NCBI GenBank assembly: GCA_020086605.1
Contig: JACBWW010000012.1
Coordinates: 8,754,321-8,818,320, forward strand
Direction of reading: 5' to 3'
DNA length: 64,000 bases
Source of the DNA: Lanius collurio
Taxonomy: Eukaryota > Chordata > Aves > Passeriformes > Laniidae
The notes beneath the pieces were generated by a model. The model had not been told where the DNA came from. It searched no databases and worked only from the letters and a program-made list of their open reading frames with translations. Shown piece by piece: positions 10,985 to 23,769 of the stretch. The translations under genes were made by a program, and so were the position numbers. Within the stretch, counting starts at the first letter, position 1. Each line of letters starts with the position of its first letter.

Positions 10985-13900
10985 GCAGGTCTGCTGGGGT
11001 AGAGTGAGGTAGTGTGGAAATAACTCAGGTCAAGGCAGCCTCCCCGGGGGACACAGACCATGGAGTAGTTCACTGTGTCTCTACTTCCTAGGACCTACTA
11101 CCTGCAGTTGGACTTAAGTTATCCAGCCCAATTAAAATCCATTATATCCTCCATATCCCAAGAAGTGCAAGGCTATGTACTAACTAAAGAGCAGCCATCC
11201 TGGATGCTGAGATGGTTTCTTTTGTTACCTGCATGGGTAAGTTTGGTAAATTGTGATGTAATGAAGAGACATTGTTCTGTGTGTCAATAATGGTGTAAAG
11301 TGTTTCCTTCTGACATGTCCCTCTTTTCCTGCTTACACATGTGATGGATGAGGAAAACATTGTGGGCCCTGTTTGCAGCAGCATTTTAGCTGGCTATCTG
11401 TTTTTGGAAAATAGGGGTCCGTACGTCAGCGCTTGTGAAACGGTGTTGTGTCGCAGCGATAAACTGAGTTACAGCAATTTGTACCAGCTGAGGACTTGGA
11501 GCTAAGTTTTGAGAAACATTTGATTAAACAATACAGCACAAAACTCTGTCTTAGGCAGTTCTACATTTGCATGCAATAATGACCTGTACCCGATGTATCG
11601 GAGGGAGAAAAGTAAATTAAAGCAACAAAAGCAGTACACAGTTCATGTGATGGATTTCATGCACTGGATTTCCAGAGCTGGACAAGTCAAGCTCATGCAC
11701 ATGAATAGAAATCTACTGATTTATAATTTCAAAAGCAAATCAGCAGAACCTCATCTTGCTTGCACTGCTGATATCTTTGAATTCAGTGACAGCAGGATCA
11801 GGACTTGACTCATGATAGGGCTACACTCAGCCTTACAGAAAATGGAAGAAGGGGTGAGAGTTGAGAAGGAAATATATCTAATAATCTCACTTCAGGTTTC
11901 ACATTGTTTTACCATAGCTGCCCTGAAGCATGGTACTAAAAACTGGTAAGCCAAGTAGCTCCACTAAGACCTGATAGAAGGCACCTGCTTTTTCCTGTTA
12001 CTATATTAAAAAAAAAAAAAAAAAACAAAAAGGAAAAATTAATAATGAAACAAGAACAGCTATAAAAAGGTAGATGATGAAAAATGACTGTGTTCAGGGA
12101 CAGAAAACAAATGCCAAGGGGCTTGTATGTTGTATGGATAAAAAATACTATATATATATTGTTAGAAAGCCAGCACATACACCATATTATTCTTTAAAAC
12201 ATTATGGGTGAAATTTTTAAAATCCTTCAGAGCTTCCTATTGACTCAGAATATATTGTGATTTATCTAGCGTCAGTCAGAAGAAGAAATTTTAGGATATG
12301 TTGGAGCTTGGTTCTATTTACATTCAAATCTGAGATTCAGCTTCTTAAGTCTTCTCTGAGAGCTATCAGTGGAGTTTACCACATTGGACTAATGGACAAA
12401 GAGGCCAATTTTGAGCAAATTAAACACTAAAAACATGACGTGCAAATTCTTGATGGCAAGGCTATAGTTACTAGCACTTGTAAAACTGCAGATATAATTA
12501 ATGGAACATGGCTGGGACATCCCCCAAAAATCAGATCTACTGCTGTGATTTGACAGAGCGCTTCCATAAATGTCTAAAAATATGGAGTGGGTGAGAGAAT
12601 AGGCTAAGAAGAGAGGAACCAAAGAGCTTGAAGGTGGCAAAGACAAAATGTGATTAAGTAGGCTAATAAATTCCTGGGAAGGGAGGTTGTGTAGATACCC
12701 TTAGTGGGTGAGATTTATAGGCGAAGATGTATCTTCTAGAAGCTCCCAGGTGAAAGACTCATTCCTATGCTTGTAGCATAGCCTTGAAATAACAGAAGGG
12801 TTTCAGCCCTTTGTTACTTTGCCTTCATTGGCATTTTATTCTACCCAACATTTTAGTCACATCAACAGCCCCTCATCACTACCCCAGGATGCAGTCTTTC
12901 TGTTTCACTTCCTACTTTGGCTTTTTCTGATCCTATCCTGGTAGCACCAAAGCAACATAGATCATTTAGAATACCTTTTTCTGTTACTGTAAGGTCTCAC
13001 AGTAATCCCTTTTGGTCATTATCAGCATCTAGAGAAGTCCTCATAACTGAACAGGGCTCCTGTGTTAAAAGACATTCTAGAAATGAACGCCTTCAGTGGA
13101 TAACTGGTGTAGCCAGGCCTTTTGTAGGCTTCTTCCTCATCTCAATTTCTTTTGGCTGTTTTCTCACATATGAACAACAGAACTCACCATCCTGATTTTA
13201 CACAAACTAATGAACTTATTTCAGGAAACAACAATGTCTAAATTAAATAACTCTGCTGGATGGCAAATGTGGGAAAGCACATATATATATACGTGTCCAA
13301 ATACACATTTTAGAAATGCTCACTTGGCAAACTATTAGCCTAAAAAAATCCACTTCCCAAACAAAATAAGCATGCAAGTAGCGATTTATATAAAAAACAT
13401 TTTCTTCTGATTAAAGTGTTAGTTTGGTGTAAACAGGGCAGAAGAGGGTTTTAGAGAGAAGGTTGTGAACTCCTTACTCACAGTGCCGTGCTGCTCCTCA
13501 GCATGCAGTGACACAGGGGTCCATGCAGCTACTTTTTGGAGTAATTGCTCATGTTGTAAAACAGAGGCTTACAAGCTGAGGCTTTGTCATTTGGTTATGA
13601 AATTAACTGATTTGTGCACATATTCCTGTAGATTCAAATATTTTATCAGTATGGAGCGCAAGGCATGAAGGCCATTCCTCTGCCACAGCTGTCTGAAGTG
13701 TATATGTGAGGCAAACAAAATGAAGGGAAAAAGAAATTAATGTACAAAAAATAAATCTCAAAAAGGAAGGGAAACTGTGCTTGATGTTAGAGCTTGTCTT
13801 GCTTTATGCAGGAATTCTGTTGTTACTTTTGAAAATGTAAAAGCGGTTCCAAAGCACATTGGCACGTGCATGAAACTGCAATACTCACTTGGCACTGCCT

Positions 13901-15235
13901 GTTCCCAGTGCTGGCAGTGTGGCACATAGACCTCTTTAGCCTCTTCCTCTGTTGTTTTCTGCACAAGAGCCAACCATTGTGGCTACTCATGAGGCAAGGC
14001 TGGCAGCTGAAGAACCCAGATGCCAAGCTCTGGATTGTCTGTCTGTTCGGTTTGTGGCTGGTCTCTTCCCTGGCATCTGCCCTGGCACTGCAGCAGGCTG
14101 TGTAACCGTCTGTGGAGTTGGGTTCAGGATTAGGCTTCTGCTGGATAGCATGCTCTCCTGGTCACTGTTTGCCTTTCGAATTACCCTTGATTATGAGGAA
14201 TGCATTTCTCTCCTGCAGACTCCACCCAGGACGTGTGTACTCATGCAGTGCTCTTTGGTGGAGAAAGGATGGGTGCTCCCCTTCCTTGGCACAGCATGGT
14301 TTTAGTTTTAGAGCACAGCATGTGTAATTTCAGCCCTATAAACTCAATCATCTCCTCTCAGCCAGGAAAATTTTCAAGTTGAATGTGATAACACACTTGT
14401 ATGTCTTTTATGTGGCTGAGCCCCCCAGGCTGTGGCCTGAAGAATGTCATCTCTGGTTTGTGTCCACATGCCTGCAAGATTCTGCTTGGGCTCTGGCTGA
14501 TTTTTAATCCACAGTAAGTGTTACAGCTGAGCTACATGAAGTTTTTGTTTCTCTTTGGGGGTATTTTGCTTTGACACCCAGAAAGTTCAACGGGCGATTT
14601 AAGTGGGGAAACTTCCAGGACAATAGAAACACTGCTGGTGAGTGCCTAAAGGGGTAAATGGTCTTTTCTTGTAGTTTATTAGTGTAATGTTGTTCTACCT
14701 CGTGGCAACAACCCTTAATCTTTAATATATATTCTTCTGCCTTTCTTCTCTTGGGTTTAGAGAATACCAGCTGACCAGAAACTGTCAGTTTCTGGGTCAA
14801 ACTTCTTTGTAACTTCATCTGCCTGATGCTGGGGTGAGCAAGGTAAAGGTTTCCTATATTGTGATCAGGCTCTTGTCTCTCTGACACCATACTCATCTGA
14901 AGCCTGATTTTCAAAGGACATTCCTTTCCTCTGGAGAGCTCTCTAGCTTATCTATGGATTGTTATAGTCCAGGTCACTGTACCCACTGGTGTATATGTTG
15001 AGAAAGGTAGGAAAACTGGCCAAAAGAGCTTGATGCAAAACTTGTTTTGAAGCCTTCTCGTTTTATGAGGTTGTATTTATAGATGTTACGTGAGAATATT
15101 TCTAAAAGAAAGAATTTTTAGTGAGAAGATAGAGAAAGGAATTGCTTAGCAGTCCTCTTGCTGGTAAGCAAATTTATAAGGGATATAAAGAAGGACGTGC
15201 CTGAATCAACATTTGGGGATGCTGGGCTAGTCAAG
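10985..15235. other. Non-coding stretch with simple repeats and one CpG cluster
   Basis: No gene is supported. A CpG cluster lies at 11405-11465 and a poly-A run at about 12008-12025; a short alternating TA/CG run lies near 13280-13294. The overlapping open frames at 13866-14327 in three forward frames and several reverse frames have unrecognised translations and are read as chance. The minus-strand open frame at 14504-14914 (136 codons) has no recognisable domain. Confidence 0.5.
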
Positions 15236-15240
15236 GCGTC

Positions 15241-15365
15241 AGAGAATCAGTGTGGGTTGAAAGGGGCCTTTAAAGGCCATCTAGTCCAGCTCCCACTGTG
15301 AGACACAGGGACTCTTGAACTAGATCAGGTTGCTCAGAGCACTGTACAACCTGACCTTCAGTTTT
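15241..15365 (-). mobile_element. CR1 LINE 3' fragment (avian type)
   Basis: GTTGAAAGGGGCCTTTAAAG (15256-15275), GCCATCTAGTCCAGCTCCC and the later ACTAGATCAGGTTGCTCAGAG (about 15319-15339) follow the order of the avian CR1 3' end read in reverse. The eroded tail 'agagaatca' lies on the left. It is a 5'-truncated insertion about 125 bp long on the minus strand. It contains no gene. Confidence 0.9.
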
Positions 15366-15369
15366 TCTG

Positions 15370-18300
15370 AGCGTGATGAACAACATGGGGACTCATGTAC
15401 TTTTGTAAATATTACCAGTTATGAGACTTCTGAGAAGAGAGCACTGGGATAGAGGAACCATTGCTTGTCCCAACTGGACATCTCATGCCACAGAACACCA
15501 GCATGGCTGTAAGAGTGGCTGGGAATGAAGGCAATACTACACTACCTGCATTTTTTCTTTTCTCTTTTATCTCATGCTTCAGGTGTCTCATACCCCCTAA
15601 TATTTTATACAGCTAGGAATGAAGAGGTGGAGGAGGGAACAGAAGAGTGCAGCTGTGTGACTGATGCTCTGTGGGCTCAGCCAGTAGCATTGGTATGCTC
15701 TCACCACATCAGAGACATTGTCACACCATCTATCAAAGCCTGCCGTGAGCATTGTGTTGCCTACCCAGGCCCTTCCACCACATCCAGAGCTACTAGATAT
15801 CCAGTCCATCTCCAATATTTACTAGAAGTTACTTTCAGAAACATTTCTGTTTGGAGCTGGAAACACTCTGAGAAAGGCCAGTGTCCATGTTATTCTTTCT
15901 GACTGGAGGCAAAGAAAAAGTGGCTTTTCGACAATTCATCAAATTCTGTTTGGACCAGGGAACTATGCTATGGTATTGTGCCAAGCCACAATGCCAGCTT
16001 TCAGTAAGATGTCAGAAGATAATTTACACATAAATTTCATACTCAGAATAGTATTGAGCAATGCCTTTCCCAATCTTTTAAGAATTAAGATTGTTTATAA
16101 ACCTCAAAAATATAATGGTGCATCACGTAGTCATTACCATTTAAAAAAAGGTCTATCAATTTATTTTCTAGTTAATACCAATTTTAATATTATTAAAACC
16201 AGTTATCTTTGTTTATGGAATATATTTTTGCTATCAGGAGCAAATAGAAAAATTTCAGCCTCCCAAAATGATCAAGCTGTTTTAATGAGCTTTATCACAA
16301 GAAACTGTTGGTGATTTCTAACAAGTAAATTGCTTTCAGTTGGAATGTAGAATAAGTAAAAAAAAAAAAAAAGAAATAAAAGTTAATTTTCTAAATATAG
16401 TTTGGATTATTTTTCTACATTTGACACCAACTACAAATTCTAGCAGCAGTATGCACAGGTAAACATTTATAATGTTGAAACTGCATAAAGCCATATGAAG
16501 TAGTCATAAGCCTGTTGTGTAGCCTGGACTGCTAAAGTTTTTCATTCAAGCTTCTAACCCATGATGGCCTTTGATGTGTTTCATGTCTGTAGGCTGTGAA
16601 AATTACCACAGTCAGAGAACACACAAATTGTGTCGGCTGTGCTTGTTGTGGAGATCTGATGCTTGTGCTCAAGAAGTTTGTGACCACTTGGCTGGAAGTG
16701 CCCTGCTGCCCCCAAAAACAGGGTGATGCTGCAGCATGGTTTCAGGATGCTCTGTGAAGTGCTCTGAATTGTGGCTGGCGAGAGAATCAAGAGATTTTCA
16801 TTTTAACCTCAACATGCACAGCACTTATTTTATTCTCCTTTCATACTCTGGTATAAATCAGCAGAGGCAGATGCTTATCACTTCTTGCATCAATAAATTC
16901 CTTCTCAAAGACTGAAAAGATATATGTGTTATCATTTATTTTGGAAATCCAACCAAAGGAACAAAACATGGAAATATTATCCTTATTTGAGATTATATTT
17001 GAACAACAAATGACAGATGTGTGCTGGTGTTGCATTTACCTCTTCTCTTTAATCATGTAATTTTACAAAATAATGTAGTTTTGGTCTCTCATCCCTGAAG
17101 AATATAATCAGTAGTGGTTGGACTGTGTAGATAGTATGTAGTCAATTTTTTTGGTACAAACCCCTTTAAGAATAAGTTGGCAGAAAAAAAATTATTTAAA
17201 ACCTCATTAAAAGGACCAGCTAAGGTTTGGCACAAACAAATCTCAGTGTGGGAATTAATTCTTTTTCACCAAATTAAAAACTATCGGTTTGTTTGTTTGT
17301 TTTAAAATGATATTGGTGCAGCAAATCCCCCATACCTCCTCCCCAGAATATAGCTGATCTGCTGGTTTTGATGCTTTTTTGTGCTTGTAAAATTCCTATA
17401 TAGCTTCTATTTGAGATGAAATTTGGCAAGTGATTAGACCATAATATGTCTAAATGTTTTGTGTATTTTGGAGAAAAAAATAAAAAAGAGCTGAGATAAC
17501 AAAGCTCCAAAAGTTGCTGCTGCATATGTACTGCAAGTGCTTTTCAAAGAAGTTTCATAAGATTTTTAATTAGGTGGCTAAGACTATACATGGTAGATTG
17601 GAACTGTTTGGTCTGTGGGGTAAATAATGTGCATTTTAAAAACATTTATAAATACATATTCCCCCACTTGACATTGCTATTCCAGTCCACTGAGTAAATA
17701 ATGCATATTTTTAAAAATTCATAAATGCATATAATATGTAAAAAAGCTGCCCAGATACTGTATGTGTGGGACCTAGAAACTTGGATGATGCTGAAACAGA
17801 CACAGTCCCTACGGATAATGATACATACTCTATAACCTCCCATGAAAGTTTTCTTTCAAAATAAAGCAAGGAAGGAAATTCTATAGACTAAATTACACTC
17901 AAATAAGATGAATGCTGTGATGCAAACCTTCAGTACTCTGCGGAGTGAAAGCAAAGTTTGTCCTCAGATCATGCTGCTGGGTTATTTTTACTCCATTCCT
18001 TTCTTTTCCTTCTTGCTACCTTAAGAACAGCATGATTTAAGAAAAGAAGGTCAGCATTCATGTTTCATTTCTTGAGCCCTGTGGATCTCAATACACATGG
18101 ATTATTCAGATAGAAATATTTTATTTCTGTTCAATATTTTTCTGGATTTGGGTTTTTTAATTTTTTTTTTTTTTTAATTAAAGGAATATAGTAGAAATCT
18201 CAAGCGGCCAGAAACACCTGGTTCGAGGTAGGAAATGCAGAAACTCAGAGTAAGAAATATGGATGAATAGGTCAGGGCTTTCACCTTTGTAGTTCTTTAT
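15370..18300. other. AT-rich non-coding stretch
   Basis: No gene is seen. An A-run occurs at about 16359-16372, a short (GTTT)n at 17287-17303 and T-runs near 18160-18176. Open frames at 15525-15902 and 15970-16314 are unrecognised and lack support. The tetranucleotide and A-rich runs are typical bird low-complexity sequence. Confidence 0.55.
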
Positions 18301-18302
18301 AC

Positions 18303-18475
18303 AACAAAGTGCTGAAGCACACACTTAGCTTAACTTTAAGTGTGTGCTTATCCTCACTCCGATTCAGCAAAAAACTTAAACACTTCCTCCAATCAACTTT
18401 AACTAGAGCATATGTTTATATGTTTTTCTGAGTCAGTGCTTAAAGTTACACCGGTAAAGGAGCCCTGACTGAATC
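18303..18475. repeat. Palindromic MITE-like relic with a perfect 13-bp hairpin
   Basis: AAGCACACACTTA (18315-18327) is the exact reverse complement of TAAGTGTGTGCTT (18337-18349), separated by 9 bases. A diverged second half follows (GTGCTTAAAGTTACACCGG near 18437-18455). The pattern of 'cttaa...agtgtgtgctta' words flanking a symmetric centre is that of an old non-autonomous palindromic repeat widespread in turtles and archosaurs. The family name is not certain. No coding capacity is present. Confidence 0.55.
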
Positions 18476-18479
18476 TCTA

Positions 18480-18930
18480 TCAGCAAGATTAAACATTATT
18501 AAGGTATGTAGACCTGCTGGGAGTTGTGCTGTGTAGTGGTCAACAAATCTGCTCTCTCCTGCCCTGTGCATTTATTTTCAGGTAGGCAATAAGTTGTGCC
18601 CACTGGGAGCAAATTCTACCCAGCTGAATGGCAGCCCTTCCTGTCATCCTGAATTTTATATGGAATAGAAGAAAATGAGACCCCAAAGAGAGCTGGATAG
18701 CAAAATTGCCCATAAAATTATAGGGAGTGAGTCTGATAGGAAATATTATGAATTTTAACCTCTGGTTTTGTTTTTTTTTCCCCCCCTTCCTTCTATACAG
18801 AGACCACCTTCATGTGATCTGGTTCCTTAGTGAAATTATTCCTCTGTGTATCTTTATATCATTTTCTTAGCTTCTAACCACTGTATTTCTGCACAGTTTC
18901 ATATCTGCTAGCCCCAGCATTTCCAGCCTA
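18480..18930. other. Non-coding stretch, nothing specific seen
   Basis: The segment is AT-rich with a T8/C6 homopolymer junction near 18771-18786. No gene or repeat is recognised. Confidence 0.5.
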
Positions 18931-18939
18931 CGAAAACCT

Positions 18940-19360
18940 CATAAATCTACTTCATTTTTCTAATAAGACATGAAAGTCCTTAATTGGCCTTAATGAAATG
19001 CACTTAAAGGGCAATAAACGTGTTTAAGCCCCTCTTTCAGGGTGAGCTACAGTACTCTCACTCTGCTCTGTTTTAGCCTTTGTGGTAATTAATCACTTAT
19101 TCATATGTGGCACATCAGTAACAAGATCAAGCAACTACTGCACAATTGCATGATAATAAGCTGCTCATATATGTGTCAAGATTTAGCAATCCTTTTTAAA
19201 GCCTAATTTAAACTCATTTTACAACTAAGCAGGCTGCTCCTCTGAAGTATTTCTACCCAGTATCTTTTTTACATATTGCTGCTGAAATGCCATCTTTTTA
19301 TTTTGTTTATAGAGCTGCATTTGCCTGAAATCTACTTATGGCACCAAAGTGAATTACAGC
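18940..19360. promoter_or_regulatory. Possible conserved non-coding element
   Basis: Homeodomain-type words are dense here: CCTTAATTGGCCTTAATG near 18979-18996, GGTAATTAATCAC near 19084-19096, and TAATTTAAAC. They occur with an NK-2-type CACTTAA (19000-19006) and a CATATG E-box (19102-19107). There are no low-complexity runs or transposon marks. Such texture is common in vertebrate developmental enhancers. This is inference from motif texture; AT-rich DNA yields such words by chance. Confidence 0.25.
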
Positions 19361-19364
19361 AAAG

Positions 19365-21535
19365 TGAGAGCCTTACCATTGTATTTTTGCAAAGACTTCA
19401 TCTTTGATCAAAGACCAGAGTCACCCTCACACAGAAGGAAAGGCCACAAAATTTGCATCCATTAGGTTAAAATTTTTAAAAAGTAATGAATTACAGTGAA
19501 AGTTTATTATCCAGGCCTCTGAGGCTGTGTCCCCTGTGAATCTTATGCTGCTTGCCGTTACCAATGGGCAAGAGCACAATCTGGGTGATGAGAATCAAAG
19601 TTATTTTCTAGCAGTCAAGCCTGTGATTCCTGGCAAGGAACCTGATCCTTAAATATGAAATCTGATTTGTATTTGCTGTAAGTTCCAGAACTTCATTCTT
19701 CAGATACAGGGAAGTACGTATATAAGAATCTGAGTTCAAGTAAAAGCTGATGTCTTTTGCCAATCCAGTGGCCTGAGATGAAAACCAGTAGTGTCCAAAA
19801 CGTCTCTGAGACAGATACTCGCTTTTACCAGGCAAGTGTTGTGCCCCACAGTGACATATTCATTGGAAGTGACCTATGAATAGGAAGTGAGGCATTTATG
19901 TTTAGTTTTCAAGCAAGCAAGGTATCACGTCAGAGCCTACGACATACAAAAAACCACAGGTATAAAACGAACGTGTCATTCTCCATGGATTTTCTCAGGT
20001 GGAAGAGTTGTTAAAAACTTCATTTTTAGTTTCAGTTTTGGGATTGTGGAGCCTATTTTGTATGAAATTATTTCACAACAGCAGTAAATAGATTTCTGAT
20101 GGTTATTTGATGTCTTTTGGCATTCCGAGTTATTAAAATTTTTCCGTTGTTGTATTTGACCTACAAGAACGAGTTTGTGTTTCTCATGAGTAAAGCCACT
20201 TAGAGAGACCAGTGTATGGGCACTTTAAAATCACTCCTTATTCCAGCTCCCCACAGTAACCTGTATGTGGTAAAAACATAGATAGCTATTTGTGAGTGTG
20301 CTTGTGGGAATGTGTGTCTTGGCTGTGGTAAGGTTGTCAGTAAAGCTAGAGACATGCCCTATATTCTGGCAGCTCAGGATTGACACCTATGTGTATTTTC
20401 TGGTTTGGACTCAATTTTAATGTAGGGAGATAGCAGAAAGAAGAATACAAGCCCTTTTCCTAGTCATGCTCCCCGTGCAAAGAAAATGGACCCAATATCC
20501 TCTTCTGTATTTAGGTGGTTGTGGGAAATGCCGTGACTGAAGAAAGTTTCTGGAGGGGATAATATGGTACACGGAGGGGAGCCTGTCACAAGCCACATCT
20601 TTTTGTCACAAAAGCAGCTTACAGTACATATTGATGATCACCTAAAACTCGGAATCAGAGCACAGAAGGTTTTGTCAGCCTCAACATACCCTCATACCTA
20701 GAGTTAAACAATTTGAAGAAACAGCCAGATTGGAAGAATAGTACAATTAAAACCCTATTAGACTTTGAACTTTTTTCAAAAGTGGAAGATAACTAGGGGA
20801 GGTTTAAACAGTTCTTCAGTCTGTAGCTGCAAGCAGTTGGGACCAGCAGGAAGTGAGGCAGTTGGGAGATGCCCTTATTCCATCAGGAACTGATGTCGTC
20901 AGTACATTGCTAGCTCAGGCAGAGGAGGGTCTGCCATGAAATAGTACCACAGAAATATGAAGACTTCTGCACTACAACTAAAAATGTAGTAGAAAAGCTT
21001 TTGTTTAAAAGAAAATATCAAAAAGAAGGTGGAAAACAGTGGAGAGTTGGGCTTGCCTAAATCCCAAGAGTCCACTTTAGCTCTCAAGGCACTAAGTCTC
21101 TCTGATAAGAACCAGATTGTGCCCTCAGTGTGGATCAAGACACTTTGAGAGATGTTGTGGGAAATCCTAAAATTATTGCTTGACTTATTTATCAATCACA
21201 GGAAAACATTTGGTTGCAATAAATATGGAGAAGCTTATGGGAGGTTATGGGTGTTGTGAGGTCTGGATGTGGTGCAGAATGTAAAATGCTATCTTGGAAA
21301 GCAATGGGGATGGAAGGAGAAAGCTGCTAGAAAGATCCAGTACATACTTTAAGGAATAATTCTCAGCAACAGATGTGGGAGAATTTTTAAATAATCAAGA
21401 ACGTGACTCCTAAGGTGCTTCAGATATATGTACCAGAAAGAATATACAAATGTAGTCTAGACATTGGAAAAAATCTCAGAGGATGACTGGAGTGTTTTAT
21501 ACTGGGCCTGTGTCTTTGAGACAGTATGGCATGAA
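19365..21535. other. Non-coding stretch, upstream part may belong to an old CR1
   Basis: No gene is seen. The purine-rich part from about 20990 to 21535 precedes the CR1 3' end at 21540 and could be an unrecognisably decayed part of the same element. No motif there is good enough to extend the call. Confidence 0.4.
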
Positions 21536-21539
21536 AGCC

Positions 21540-21775
21540 AAAAGTGTAAATGGGTTTAAAAAGAGATTGTGCTACCACAGTTGTGAATTGGAATGTTCGG
21601 TTCAAGAAGCCCTTAAATCAGCTTCTGATGGAAACCAGTAAAATATACCAGGGAATCAGCTCAACCATCTCTCATACCCTTTCTTTTAGTATCCACTGTT
21701 ATTCAGTGTTGGAGATATGGTATTGGGAAAGATGGACTTCTGATATGACCTTGTATAATGGCATTATAGTAAACT
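21540..21775 (+). repeat. Ancient CR1/L3-type LINE 3' end
   Basis: At 21546-21569 the + strand still encodes VNGFKKRL, the motif close to the C-terminus of CR1 ORF2 proteins, where a 'FK.RLD' word precedes the stop. About 130 bp further on, TATTGGGAAAGATGGAC (21721-21737) and TCTGATATGACCTTGTATAA (21739-21758) match the order of the 3' untranslated tail seen in old CR1 families of reptiles, where the tail reads 'tgggctagatgga..ctggtctgacccagtatggc'. The copy is heavily mutated and has no usable frame. It is one of several old CR1 fossils in this window. Confidence 0.7.
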
Positions 21776-21779
21776 GAGA

Positions 21780-23765
21780 AAGCTATAAAATCTCCTTCTT
21801 ATGCCAGAAATATAGTCCAAGTCAAAAAAAAAAAAAAATTACTGGTGGCACAGGGAAAATTGGCATTAATTTGTTTATATTGGCTGGAAAAATCCTCGTA
21901 CTTGTCCTTAACTGTTATTTTTATTCTTATTCTTCTATGGGTTATTCTACTAGAGAGACAAAGGAGACTGCATATCAAGTCTATGCACTTCACACATAGT
22001 TCATAAATGCCTGATTCTGGATATACGATAGTTTTCAGGAATTACACTGCTCAAGTTTTTGAGTAAGGTTGTAGATACAACACTACTGCTTCTATTATCC
22101 AGCAAATTTGTATAAAACCACAACAAAAAAATTCTAAAGAATCTCAATTCATCTAGATTGTAGTCAATCTCATCTCTATTTAGCACTGAAATTACAGAGC
22201 AGCACTAATGAATCAAGCATGGGTTATCAACTGCTACCATTTTGTTCAGCTGAAAACTGAAAACCAGGATACTTGAATTGTCAGAAAGTAATTTCAGAAT
22301 CTCCAAAGATTTGCAGAAATAAAAAGGGACAGATAAAGAAAAATAGGATTACTTGGAACTTGGGAATTTCCACCATGTCATGAAAATGATTCCATGCGTA
22401 GCTACAGCACAGAAAAGAGGAAGAACTAGCAGTGGTGTCACAAAGAGAAGCCTCAGGGTTGCAGATCTTACATGCTTTTTTAGTTTTTCATCCCTGAGGA
22501 ATGTACAGTAGGGATGCATTGATGGCTGATGGGCTTAGTGCTGTCTGTCAGCAATGCTGCTCGTGCAGTTACCTGTGGTCTGTGGTACAGCATAGGCCCC
22601 TGGTCTGCATTTCCTTGCCTTTTATATTTAAAGAACTGGCTTTAGAAATGTCAAGATCTGCATTATTTTGAGCATTCATTGTTACTGTCACATCTAGTGG
22701 GCTAAGGAAGTTCTGTATTTTGTAAGAGGTTTGAGACAGATGAAATAATCGATAGATACTCTTGTATGCTGCCTAACCAGGACTCAGGTGCTGAGCAAAC
22801 ACAGCAAGAAAGACAAGGAGTCTGGTCCTTGGCCTTCTACAGAGCAGGTCGTATGTGCCAGGTCAGTGGGCTGTATATTTGTGTATTCTAGTAAGAGCCT
22901 TGCTCATTTTCTGTAATGTGAGCTAGTGCACCAACTCCTGACATTAGAAAGCTGTCACAATACGGTTGCACCAAGTTACATGGATGCAGATCAAAAACTT
23001 TATACATTTCATTACGACTGAAGTGAATGAAGGTGAAAGATCTGTGTGGAAAAATCCATCTTTATTCTCAATTCTTGCAAACCAGAAGGACACTTCTCCT
23101 CACGATCAGAGGCAGACCTTTAAATGAGAAGGCTGATGCTTTCTGAAGATCCACCATCTATTTAGATCGGCTTGGTAAGGCTGCTGTTATTTATTGAGCA
23201 ATGTGATCCTCAGTCTAGCCATCTGCTCCCTCCAAACAACTTTTGATTTTTTTTGGTGAACATCAGCTAAAGGTGATGAGAGATCATTCCAGCCAGTGTG
23301 CACAGTTCTCTCCAGAGTAAAAATGCTGCTGCTTTTCAAGGTGCTGAGTGAGGGGAGAGAATACTGTGGGATGGACTGCTGGAAATGGAAAAAGGAGAGG
23401 TTGTGGTGGGAGATTTAGGGGTCCGAGACTTGTCGCCTATGGTGAATGTTTACTTTCTGCTGTTTAACATAAAGGTGGAAAAAAGGCCAGTGTCTTGGCT
23501 CTGTTTAGAGACAGGAGTGGAAAGGTAGTGAAGGAAAGTAAAGAATGGAAACTTGGTGTCAGATTTAGGGAATTTTGGAGAAGATTGCATCTCTGTGATG
23601 GACTTTTCTTCAATTAATTTTCCAGTTGATTTTTAAACTCATTTATATTTTCCTCATTACATTCTATGATGTAATTAATATGGGAAAGTATATCCCCTTT
23701 TGTGTTTTACTTGTTAGAGTCATTCAGTGAATGACCTTTCCCTGATCACCTTATCTACGCTGATC
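21780..23765. other. Non-coding stretch
   Basis: An A-run lies at about 21824-21837. No gene or recognisable repeat is seen. The open frames at 21799-22186 on the minus strand are unrecognised. Confidence 0.5.
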
Positions 23766-23769
23766 ATGA

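Noticed and set aside
13866..14327. Several overlapping forward open frames, one with a hydrophobic stretch like a membrane segment
   Set aside because: Different frames of the same DNA are open together, and none matches a known membrane protein.
14504..14914. Open frame of 136 codons on the minus strand
   Set aside because: No family resemblance and no flanking gene signals.
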